A DNA stretch of 64,000 nt from Sarcomyxa edulis (Eukaryota; Basidiomycota; Agaricomycetes; Agaricales; Mycenaceae): positions 62,001-126,000 of the forward strand of contig QUOL01000008.1 in the NCBI GenBank assembly GCA_009761415.1. Direction: 5' to 3'. Below are positions 30,203 through 41,921 of the stretch, piece by piece. A program made the position numbers and the translations under genes. The first letter of the stretch is position 1. Each line of letters starts with the position of its first letter. The notes under the pieces were generated by a model. It had not been told where the DNA came from. It saw only the letters and a list, made by a program, of their open reading frames with translations, and ran no database searches.

Positions 30203-31107
30203 GACAGGTCTGACTACCGACAGGCTTGCCTTCTAGTAGACAGATCGGTTACAGGTCTAAACGGATAGAGAGGAAAAAGAAAGAACGAACAGTAAATGTT
30301 GGAGACTTACGTAATGAGATCGGAGTATGAATATGTCCAATAATTAGAACAGACCATCTTACCGTAATCCAGTGTGTTAGCATTCCCAGTCAAGCCCTGC
30401 GAGTAGCTCAGGAGACACCTAGGCCATCTCCAGCGGGAAGGTGTCATAAGGCCTCTATGACCAGCTGTAATTTTACTGATGACTAGCAGGTCAGGTGCTG
30501 CCCCAGATACTTATGTTGTGTTGCAACTTACCATTGTTGCTAACGCCCTTAGACATGTGTGCCATGTGCCTTATACACCTCTGTATCTGAGGAAACTTGT
30601 CATTACTGAGAATAGAATTATTGTAGTATTTATTGACAGTCTGAGAGATCAAAATGATGCAGCTCGGCATACCGTGACTGTATACCGTGCTATTTCGGTG
30701 AGTATCATGTGACGTTGAGGTGGCTGAACTCGGAATTGAACCGTACCCTATGGTCCGTATCGATTTGGTATATTTTGGTATCGACCGTGACACTGGTTCA
30801 ACTCGGTCGGCGGTCGGGCTTGCGGAGTCTTCTGAGTTTGGGTCTGAGACTCGGAGCTTGAATGGGCGTGGGTATGTATCGATGCCACGTGGGAGCAGAA
30901 GATTTGGGTATTTTCGACTGGCACTTTGACTGGATTGACTGTAACTGGCCTCCTGTGTCTGGATTCCTGCTCTCTCAACTCTCCACCCGCGCTGCTGACG
31001 TCCTCTTTATCCCTCTTTTCTACCTTTTCCTTCCTTTCTCTTCTCACTCACCAAATTTCATCTTACCACTATATCCGTGCAATATTTATCAATACTAGTC
31101 ATACCAA
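30203..31107. other. Gap and promoter of the CCCH gene
   Basis: No gene recognised in the first 600 bp. Pyrimidine-rich leader DNA from about 30,960 to 31,100 precedes the CCCH start codon. Confidence 0.4.
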
Positions 31108-33815
31108 ATGCCCAGCGCAGACAAGACCGACAATAACACCCTTCCAGATTCTGATAGGGAAAAGGAAAAAGATTCGGAAAGAGACAGAAGTGGCGACCGG
31201 GAAAGGAGCTCAAAATCTAAAAGTTCTTCCTCAAAAGGTGAACTTTCCCTCCCGTTCGATGACTCTTCTCCCCCTCTGCTTGATTTTGAGTAACCAATGA
31301 TTTTGATGTAGCAAAAGATCTATCACATGTTCCCTGCAAATTCTACAAAGTAGGCTCGTGCACCGCTGGATCGTCTTGCCCGTTCTCGCATTCGCTTTCG
31401 GAGCCAGGAGGTCAGAAAGACGTCTGCGCATGGTTTGTCAAGGGTAACTGCAAATTCGGGCACAAGTGTGCGCTGGCTCACGTTTTACCCGGGCAGAGTA
31501 TGGCCATGGACCGAAAGAACAAGAAGGCGGCTCAGGCGGCTGCTGGTGGGGGTAGTAAGGACCGCGAAGGCAGTAAAGGAGGTAGAACGAAAAGGGATAC
31601 TAGCTCTGGTGGACCAACGCGAAATCCTCTTCTTGCTGGCGGAGCCGGTGCTCCTTCGCGTTCTCTACAACCGCCAGGGATTGGCCGACCACCTATCGCC
31701 ATGCCTCTTAAAGCTACTATAAGTCCCAGTGCACCTGCGCCTCCACTGCAAGACACGGACTTTGCGAGCTTCGGGGCTTTGGACGAGAGCAATAAATTGC
31801 CAACCGCCCCCGCACACGGAAAGCAATCTTCTTCAGTTAACCAATCGCTCACTGAACCGGCCGTAGTTCCCCAGGCCGACTCCAGTGCCACTATGAATCC
31901 TTCTGACGAAAAGCCCTCGATATCAAAACCTCCGTCTCCCGTCACGCTCCCCGTAAGTACGCCCTCAGCTCCCCGTCGCGGCATTTCGCATAACGCGGAA
32001 TCTCCCTCCATTGACTTTGGACCAATCGGCTCCCCTCCCCGTTCCGTTACTTCAAATGGCTCGAACCCGATTTCACGCGTCAATGGCTTTTCTCCGGGTA
32101 CATCTCCTGCTGTTAGCAGCCCAGCAGGTTTCGCATCAACCTCTCCGTTCTCTGCCCCCGGGACCCAAAGTGTTTTCTTGACTGGAACGCATATGGGAGG
32201 AAATGGCGGCGAAATGGATTTCAAAGCTCGCAGTGGACTGGCAGCTAGCTTGGGGGCTATGGCAACAGGTAACAGGCCTTGGAAGACTGAGTTTAAGCCA
32301 ATACCAACTTCCGGTCGGGCCGATGACTCTCGAGTGGACGAAGAGTACGGATATGATTATGGGATGCTGGCATCTGGTTCTGGTATTTCTGCAGGGGCGG
32401 TACGGATCGGAGGGCGACTAGGAGCGGGCGTAGGGTCTATGCGAGCTGGGGACGTAGATATTGCGGTTCAAGACGAGGATCTCGAAGATTTTTTACCTAG
32501 TTCGTTGACAGATTTGCTCACTCCGGAGGAACGGAACCGCAGGATGAGCAGGACTAATTCGGGACAGCAAAATGTCATAGGCGCGACTCTAGGGATGGGA
32601 ATCGGTGGCAATGATAGAAACGACAATGGAATTGGAATGGAGGCCGGACTTGGTGGAGGTAGTGGAGGCCATAGATATTCACGCTCAGTGCCAGCTCCTT
32701 CTCTCCTTGGCGATATTCGATCTATCTGGTCCGATAATACCGTCAATTCCAATGTGGGTCTCCCTTCGTCTCCTGGTCTATCAGGGCAAGGACACCTCGG
32801 TCTCGGCAGCGGAACTCCCAGTTCTTATAAATCGACAAGCCAATCTTTCGGAGCCTTTGACCTGAGCGAAGATTTCTCTCAACATTCTCCCAGTCATTCT
32901 CTACTCTCGCCATCAAATGCCAGTGCAGCGTTCCTACCTGGTCTTCATCATCACTACCTTACTTCGAAGACCAAAGGGCAATTGCAAAGAGGATCCGGGA
33001 TGGGAACACGCGGCACAAATCAGCTCTATCCCCCCAATGGAAATGGTGGAATGGCCGGGTATGCCTCGGGACTGTCGCAACAGCCTTCACAGTTCCAATC
33101 ATTCGTTCGACCCAATCCCTTTGATCTCACTACGAACTCTGCCTACAACGGGAGCAATATTAATCCGATTTCTAATACTATCGCCAGCAACGATCTATAC
33201 TTCCCTGTTGCAAATGGCCCCTCCGTCCGACCGATTCCTAATTATAATGCCAACGCTGATCCTATGGGTATGGGAGGAATGCTAAGCCCGAGTGCGCGCG
33301 CTCTCCAGTCCCACGCGCCTGGACAAAGTCTACCTCAAGGATTAGCAGCAGGTTACTCACGTATACACGCTCTACCTAGTGGATTTGGAGTCAGTGGAAG
33401 TCCAAGTCCTGTGGCTTCGGGGTTCACATCTACTCCGGGTGCTAGTGCGTTCGGCAATATCTCTCAGAATGAAGGGCTGAGTGACTGGGCTGCTGCGTCT
33501 CCGCCTTCTGTAGGAAACAATCCGCAATCACGCAGTCAAATGCAGACTGGGGTCTCGCCTACGCCCACGACCACAGGGACGGGTTTGGAGACTATGTTTT
33601 CGAGGTTGTCTTACAGCGCCGCTGCATCTCGTGCCCCTTCTTCGACCTCGAACGCAACTCCCGCCTCATCTGTTGCGGCTCCTCCCATCGCGAGAAACGT
33701 TAGCGGCGGAAGACAATGGCAGGGAACTGGGAATGTCGGGCCATTGAGTCCACTCAGTGGTCCTGTGGTCAGTGGTGACGACGACGACGACGATCTGTTT
33801 AGCATGGACGGATAG
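31108..33815 (+). CDS. Tandem CCCH zinc-finger protein with long disordered tail
   Basis: Two exons (31108-31237, 31312-33815; 74-nt intron), 877 aa. A charged Ser/Arg/Lys/Asp N-terminus is followed by two CCCH fingers at about residues 52-100: CKFYKVGSCTAGSSCPFSH and CAWFVKGNCKFGHKCALAH, both Cx7Cx5Cx3H. The remaining 770 residues are Gly/Ser/Pro/Asn-rich and mostly disordered, ending in an acidic DDDDDDLFSMDG tail. The finger pair resembles yeast Lee1 and fungal Cps3-type proteins, so RNA binding and post-transcriptional regulation are likely; the target is unknown. The start is the first ATG after a pyrimidine-rich leader. Confidence 0.85.
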
Positions 33816-34166
33816 GCTGCAAACAAAATGTAATGGTAAGGCCACGGCCGAATAATCAGCAATTGGACTCTGATTCGAATGTTCTATTTCTCTCCTCAAA
33901 TGCACATCTACCTAGTGTTGTTACTGATGTTCTTGATTACTGCCTCGCACAATTTCTACTCACATTGATATATGTCCTTCAGGGAGCCTGCATAAAGTAT
34001 ATAGTGTATCCATATGTATAGTGAAAATGAACCCGCCTTTCTACTCGGCAATGGCCGATACAGGGCTATTGTCCGGGTAATATTTGAGTGTGGCCAGCTC
34101 TACCTTCTCTTATAACTCGTCCGCTCCCCGCAGTCCTCGTCCCCGACATAGTAATTTAGACAAGAA
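33816..34166. other. Intergenic, CCCH to MAPK
   Basis: 3'UTR of the CCCH gene and promoter and leader of the MAPK. Nothing else recognised. Confidence 0.45.
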
Positions 34167-35990
<1,824 letters not shown>

Positions 35991-36361
35991 CCATTCCACA
36001 GTGAGAATATATGATGAAATTACAAGACCGGACAATCCGTCAGAGCCACTGCTATTGTCTTCTATGACATAGCGAGCGATTACGATCTCTCGTCCACAGG
36101 CCTTACCTTACCGGCTCCGAGGATGTAATTTTACTCTGCAACTACAATTACAAGCCAGGTATATATACCTTTATAACATCCTTTCTACCCCCTTATCGTG
36201 CTTCCATCGGCTATGATAGTTCATTATAATCATAATCTTTAGTATCGAAGTAATGTAATTTATTGCTTCAAATCTTTTCTCCTTGTCAAAACTGGCGTGT
36301 GTGCCCGTCCGCATTCCCGAAGTCCTTTCCCTCTTATAATTGTCAGAATATTGCAATAGCG
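35991..36361. other. Intergenic between convergent MAPK and cyclase genes
   Basis: 3' ends of both genes. An open minus-strand frame here is only the unspliced continuation of the last cyclase exon. Confidence 0.45.
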
Positions 36362-37788
36362 CTAATATGCTCTGTTTAGTACTCTCCAGCTGATGTCGCA
36401 TATGATTGGCTGACCTGGGAGGGCTCGCTATCCCGTTGACGATATTCAACGGGCTTGATGTCACAAAAAATGTAAATCGCTCAAGAGTTTTGCAAGTCTG
36501 AGCCAACTCATCAAGATCGAATAGCTCTCCAATCGGCGTCTGTATAGGTGAGTAAGACAACTACCGTAGAATGCAGTCACTTACCCCCCATAGAGCGAGA
36601 AGGTAGTCATGCAAGTTCCATTCCTGGATACACGGTCTCGCCTCAAAAGCTGGAGTATCTGACGCTACTGCAGCAAAATGGTGATTCCTGTCGTGAAGCT
36701 CAATACCATATAATAAGGTACAGAGGAATGCAGACGGACCAAAGCCACTCTACTTCCTCCATTGTTTGTCTGACACCTACAGCCCTCGTTGGTGCAAGTA
36801 ACGTTCTAGTCCTCTCTTCCGCCGTCGCATTTTCGTACCAATGTATATATCCCATGCGAACGAACAATATGTCCCCTTGCTCGAATTTCACCCCTTGGGC
36901 GTTCGCACATTCCTCCAGATCGGAAGCCGTGACTAAATGTTGCTGATTCGGCGCATACTTCAGACCAAGGGATTGTGCATGAGAGAAGTAATCCAGCAAG
37001 ACGCCTCTGCCTACTATTTTCCCTTGGAATGCTAAAACACGAGACTATCAACAGCTGGCTTCGAGTCCGCAATTTTTTTGTGGCCTGCTCACCTTCAATA
37101 CCGTTGCGCAAAGGTGCAACGTCCCGGGAGAGAGCGACTCCACGACCGTGTGCGTCGACAATCTCATCCTCTGTCAATCCGTTGTAAAACTGTCCTTCAA
37201 AATCAGAAAACATGTGGGTTTGTCGGTTCGGTCCTATAGGTATTGACTGTTTACCTGTCTCGTAGAAGCCCCAATGCCTAAATCCATCCCATTGGCTACC
37301 GCACTGAACGCGCCAAAACTAGTCAGACATGACCATCCGAATCAAAAATGGCATCGAACCTGTGTATTCATCGCAATCTCTTCATCGATAACATGTTTCT
37401 TCTCGCCGGGTCTCGTTGGCCACTTGAAGACACGGTGATCCAAAGCTTTACGAGAGTATCCCGCTGGATATGGTTTATGCAGCGCCCAGTTCAACGAAAC
37501 CGCTTTCCCAACGATTATTTGACGGGAAGCCTTGAGAATACGCGACGGCGTGAGGAGGTTCAATGAACCTAAGGAGTCTGGCTCGCACGTTGGGGCATTG
37601 AAGGGTATGTCGACCCCATTGTCCCGGACATGCTCATAAAATCCCCAGATGGCGCCTATCGTGAACATTGAGACTCCTTTCAGAGGTTGAAATCACTAAA
37701 TTCACTGACCAGGCGGGTCGCCCGCTTGGAATGGAAGGGCTGAGAAAGGAGGGAACTCAACATCGTCGAACGGTGAGGGTACCATCAT
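36362..37788 (-). CDS. Cyclase-family (PF04199-like) hydrolase
   Basis: Eight exons on the minus strand: 37788-37710, 37655-37360, 37318-37255, 37194-37093, 37022-36740, 36687-36585, 36539-36415, 36371-36362; 353 aa. It has the fungal cyclase layout: LNWALHKPYPAGYSR, DHRVFKWPTRPGE, a metal-site-like RVQCGSQWDGFRHWGFY, FYNGLTEDEIVDAHGR, RGVLLDYFSHAQSLG, WNHHFAAVASDTPAFEA, NLHDYLLALWGTPIGELFDL and a final NGIASPPR. The family includes kynurenine formamidase and metal-dependent amide or lactone hydrolases; the actual substrate is unknown. In place of the bacterial HxGTHxD motif it carries CGSQWDGFRH. The exon-2/3 intron is only 41 nt, and the last exon adds three codons after a TACTAAAC branch site. 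Same strand as the dehydrogenase upstream (176 bp apart). Confidence 0.85.
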
Positions 37789-37964
37789 CGTTCGACAGAA
37801 GCTGCACTGAGGAACAGAATACAGATATCGGTCAATTTGTAGGTCTTGCTGGGGTTACATGTCAAAAGCTTCTCTTCCAGGTGACCTCTCCATATGATCT
37901 ATAACGGAATACAGTTTGAATACAGGATACATAGTACAGAAATAGTATACCTTTTTGTTCTCAT

Positions 37965-39195
37965 CTAGTCCATTTTCGACTTTTGATTTCCTCCATTCCC
38001 ATGGACCTCAGGCTCAACACCACCGAGCCACCTATACACCACCCTGCTATCCTTATCCCTGCACCTCGGATCTTCTGCAGCAGAAGCATACGCCGCCAGT
38101 CCCGGGTCCCCCAAGACAAGTTTAGCACCTACCTGTTTTGCAGCCTCGATAGCCAACCCCATGTCTTTCTTCATAAGTTGTACCTGAAAATGCATTCATA
38201 AGCACGCAGCCAGAAATTGACCGTGGTAAGACTGGCACAGACCTTAAAGCCACCTTCATAACCCTTGCTGGTGACTGCCTGTGGACAAGTTCCCGGTACC
38301 GGATTGACAGTCTCGTTGACCCAACTCCCAGCACTAGAACTCCGGAAGCATTCTCTCAGCACCCCCGGATCCAGGCCAAGGCGCATTCCAAGATTCATAC
38401 CCTCAGCTGTGGCGAGCGCAATAAGACCACTAACATAGTTGTTGCACAATTTGGCTGCTAGCCCAAGTGACGGACCGCCTAATGCATGGATATTGTTACC
38501 CATAAGAGAACAGATTGATCGAAGGAGTGGAAACGATGGGGACGTCGGAGATATCCCTATCATGAATGTCAGTGTCGAAGCTGACGCGCCAGCCGTTCCA
38601 CCAGAGACGGGTGCATCGAAGAATCGAGGTGGAGAGGTCAGGTGTGATGAAACCACAGCTTCGCCCACCTGGAGAGATGTCGCAGGATCGATGGTAGAGC
38701 TATGAGCAGGGATATCAGACTTACGACGTGAACTCTGAGAGGAGGGAACGTATTTACCAGTCAATGAACAGTTTGTCTGCAGTATCCGCGGCCAGTAGAC
38801 CTGTCTCTGGTTGGAGATAAACGGATCTGACGTGTGCGCCTGTGATGTGTTATTCTCGAGTAGCAGAGATGCAATTCATTCCAACCAACCTTCAGGGACC
38901 ATGGTTATGATACATTCCTACGGAAAAATTTGAGTACTTTTCATAACCGACAGTTGTGAAAACGTACCGAGTGCTCAGCGACGTCTTTGGAATTATTCGC
39001 AATAGTCACAGTCCCAAGGCCTGCCGTCTCATGGACGAAACGTTCCAAAGCAGGTCTATCAAGGTCAAAGATATAGAATGAAGCTGCCTGTGGGATCTTC
39101 TGCCGAAGTTGGACGGCCATTGGGTATCCCATTGCCCCTAGCCCTACCCAGCCGAATCGCGTCGGAAATATGTTGTCTTCCGTAGCTGTGGACAT
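37965..39195 (-). CDS. 3-hydroxyisobutyrate dehydrogenase-family reductase
   Basis: Five exons: 39195-38968, 38917-38890, 38839-38758, 38699-38243, 38183-37965; 337 aa. The N-terminal Rossmann fold has GWVGLGAMGYPMA (GxGxMG). Family motifs follow: FIDCSTIDPATS, FFDAPVSGGTAGA and GLAAKLCNNY, where the Lys is the catalytic residue. These define beta-hydroxyacid dehydrogenases, which oxidise 3-hydroxyisobutyrate or related 2- or 3-hydroxyacids with NAD(P). Whether it is the mitochondrial valine-pathway enzyme is doubtful: I see no clear targeting peptide (MSTATEDNIFPTRF). It is divergent from the CMD-family gene. Confidence 0.88.
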
Positions 39196-39842
39196 GGTAG
39201 CAGCACCGATAACTCTATGACCAAGCGACGGTGAGTCTGTATATACGTTTGTATCGTGGAAGTGAACGGCATACCGCAGTCAGGCTCAGTGAGATTTGGG
39301 TATCTACAGGATGCCGCCCCACATTGTTAGCGGTTCTTTTCCTCAGCTGACGCATATCGTGGCTCTGATTCGTGGGATCTAGGTCAAATTTGGATGGCCC
39401 AATCTGTCTATCAAGATGCACTCTCAAGTGGGTCTACGGTTCGTGTGTTATGTGATAAATTTGGCCCTGCTACGAGCAGATGACCAGACTCTGTCACGGA
39501 AGCTGCGTTGAGTCCAAAAGTCCAAAAATCAGCCAAAAAAAACAAGGCAATTCTCCAAAAGATGCCACTTTACCAAGTTTACAAGCTCAAAAGCTACCCC
39601 AGTGATTGAAATTACACTGTTAATCAACTTACGATCCGATTCTGAGAAAGTCTCAGAAAGAAGTGAGATTGAAGTGAGAGGGAAGCCAGGAAGAGCACGT
39701 GCTTCTCCGGCGCGTCTTTCCTTCTTCCAGCGTGACCATCGACGCGTGAACTCAATCGCTGCCAAATGGCTAAGCCCGGCTGAGATCTCTCAGGCCAACA
39801 ACGGTTTCGACGTCTCCACGAACACAACAATTGCACTATTAA
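39196..39842. promoter_or_regulatory. Divergent promoter, dehydrogenase and CMD genes
   Basis: 647 bp between two start codons pointing apart. No repeated operator is evident by eye. The right part includes a purine-rich GAAAGTCTCAGAAAG stretch and GC-rich segments. A shared promoter would allow co-regulation. Confidence 0.4.
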
Positions 39843-40600
39843 ATGTCGTCTCCATCTACCTCTGAAAACAGACCCAATGCACAAGCTCACGACGAGCTCT
39901 ATGATGCAGGCATGGTCCTTCGTCGCAAAGTCATGGTGCGTACTCGACTTGTGTACCATCGGAGCATTGCGTTGACGATAGTTCATATGAAGGGAGACGA
40001 ATACGTTGGCAATCAGCTGCAAAAGGTGTCTTGCATTGGAGTCTAGTGGCAATTAAGTACATGTCGTTTGTTGACTTCGCACACACAGGGAGTGTCGGAG
40101 TTCATGAAACCGATGCAGCAGGTGAGTTATCATTTTTATATTCTAAGGAATTCTCAATTCAATTTATTGCAGCTGACGACAGAGGTTGTTTCTTATACCG
40201 ATTGATCCTTCAAGTAAAATGAATGACCGCTTGCACTTAGGTCGCTTGGGGAACGATCTGGACGCGCCCGGGACTCGAGCTCAAACAGCGCAGTCTTATC
40301 AACATCGCTCTACTCGCTCTGCAAGCCAAAGAGGCCGAGGTTTGTGCTATTTCAACGCTTATTGTCTCTACTGAAGAGTATTCCAGCTTGCAGGCCACGT
40401 TAGGTCCGTATCTTTCCGTAGATCCCCTCTCGATCCTGACCAGCTCTTCTAGAGGAGCCATTATGAACGGCGCAACGGAACTGGAAATTCGCGAAACTCT
40501 TCTGCAAGCCGCTGTCTACTGTGGAATTCCTACCGGGATGGAGAGTTTCAGAATTGCAGAGGCGGCGTTGAATAAACTCAGGGCTGAAGGAAAACTTTGA
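39843..40600 (+). CDS. Carboxymuconolactone decarboxylase (AhpD-like) family protein
   Basis: Seven exons: 39843-39935, 39993-40025, 40089-40121, 40173-40184, 40241-40339, 40387-40403, 40453-40600; 144 aa, typical length for the family. VAWGTIWTRPGLELKQRSLI, then ALLALQAKEAEL, HVRGAIMNGATELEIRETLL and YCGIPTGMESFRIAEAAL match the six-helix CMD fold in order. Family members decarboxylate 4-carboxymuconolactone in the beta-ketoadipate pathway or act as AhpD-like thiol peroxidases. There is no CxxC pair, arguing against the peroxidase role. Exons of 12 and 17 nt are unusually small. Confidence 0.88.
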
Positions 40601-40699
40601 AGGGGCAATACGTTCTTGTAATTATAGCTTAGAAATAGGGACACAATTTCTCGAGTTCTCAGGTGCGTCGCAAGATCTAGTTTCTGCCAGTAGGCGTCC

Positions 40700-41464
40700 C
40701 TACTCTGGCCTCTCAAACACTTTGGAACGCTCAAAGAGTCTCAACTCCTTGTCGAATACATTCTCGGAAACTTTCGCCCTCCACGGTGTGCTGATTGCCG
40801 TCTTGAATTCTTCCTGCTCCTTGAAATCGTCCCTGCTGAGCTCGTGGAGAGCAAGATAAGTCTTGGGCCTCTTCGCTGCCGCATCCTTGTCGCCTTTCCC
40901 AGCCAACTCCGTCTGTTCAACCACTTTGTATCTTCTCCCCCTAAGCCATCCAGGAGTCTTGGAGACCAACACCATATGCTCCTCCTCGTACCACTTATTG
41001 AACTCACCCTCTCCTTCAGGGGTGACCTCCATGAACACTGCAAACATGTACCGTCCCGGCAACATCTCCGGAGTGGTGCTGGGCAGAGTAAGGCTCGAGA
41101 TGAGGGTGTACACTCGACGATCAAGGCTTTGTAAACGGGATATGATATCGACCTCGTTCGCAGATGCTTTGAGACGTAGTGAGGTGTATTCGGAGCCGGT
41201 CATGACGGCAGGTGAAGACATGTCGTATAGCGCTAGATAGGACGGTTTCTGAGCATCGACAGCTTTGTAGCGGGTTGCAGTGGTGATACCGGGTACGGTG
41301 AGACGAAGAGGGGCATGCTCGTTATTGTACCAGTCTGTCGTTTGAAGATTGAGGGTGCGATACCACATGTAATTTAGAACGAACGTACCATTGAATTCCT
41401 GGTCAGAAACTTCGGGGCCACATTCTCCAAAGACGAGTAGGAGAGATTGGGTTATATCCAACAT
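40700..41464 (-). CDS. EthD-like dimeric alpha/beta-barrel protein (two repeats)
   Basis: Two exons (41464-41389, 41334-40700) separated by a 54-nt intron that is in frame and stop-free, so the unspliced frame also reads through (254 versus 236 aa). The spliced protein shows an internal duplication: EFNDWYNNEHAPLRLTVPG in the first half, EFNKWYEEEHMVLVSKTPGW in the second. This (D/K)WY..EH.P....PG pattern marks EthD/ferredoxin-like barrels, found in aromatic and polyketide metabolism as small monooxygenases, cyclases or binding proteins. The exact reaction is unknown. It is tail-to-tail with the CMD gene (99 bp) and head-to-head with the transporter. Confidence 0.85.
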   Translation of the reverse strand: MLDITQSLLLVFGECGPEVSDQEFNGTFVLNYMWYRTLNLQTTDWYNNEHAPLRLTVPGITTATRYKAVDAQKPSYLALYDMSSPAVMTGSEYTSLRLKASANEVDIISRLQSLDRRVYTLISSLTLPSTTPEMLPGRYMFAVFMEVTPEGEGEFNKWYEEEHMVLVSKTPGWLRGRRYKVVEQTELAGKGDKDAAAKRPKTYLALHELSRDDFKEQEEFKTAISTPWRAKVSENVFDKELRLFERSKVFERPE

Positions 41465-41921
41465 ATTGTGTTATCGTGCAGAGTGTAAGTTGGGTTGTGA
41501 GATTCTTGTGCCATTTTTTATCGTTCTTGAGAAAATCTTGGAGCTGACTGAGCCCTAAGAGTAGGTGATCGAGCGCTGATGAACGATCGAAGAGCCGACT
41601 CGGACCAGCCCCTTGCCCTGAGCAAGTACCATCGATATACTTCTACAGGTATACTCTGGTATACTACACGGATTCCGACAGGGACTAGAATGGTTCGAGA
41701 GACAACACATTGTGAGTCAAATTGTATTCATCTTCTGTGCAAGTCTCATGCTATTTTGGGTTCCAGAAGAAACTATATACGGCGCACTTGCTCCCTCCCA
41801 GTACCTGTATTCAACGTCTATAAATGTAATTTGAAGTCAATAACATGCCTGCATCGTGACCTGACATTCCAGTGGGTATGGTATATATCGGTGTGCCGGC
41901 GCTACCTCTGCGACACAAGCC
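41465..41921. promoter_or_regulatory. Divergent promoter, EthD-like and transporter genes
   Basis: 457 bp between start codons. It includes a short repeated word TATACT (near 41,637-41,660) that could simply be AT-rich promoter DNA. A further upstream exon of the transporter cannot be excluded here. Confidence 0.35.

Noticed and set aside
38758..38917. Frameshift in the dehydrogenase gene
   Set aside because: An apparent one-base slip disappeared when the exon was recounted against the line coordinates; all five exons close in frame.
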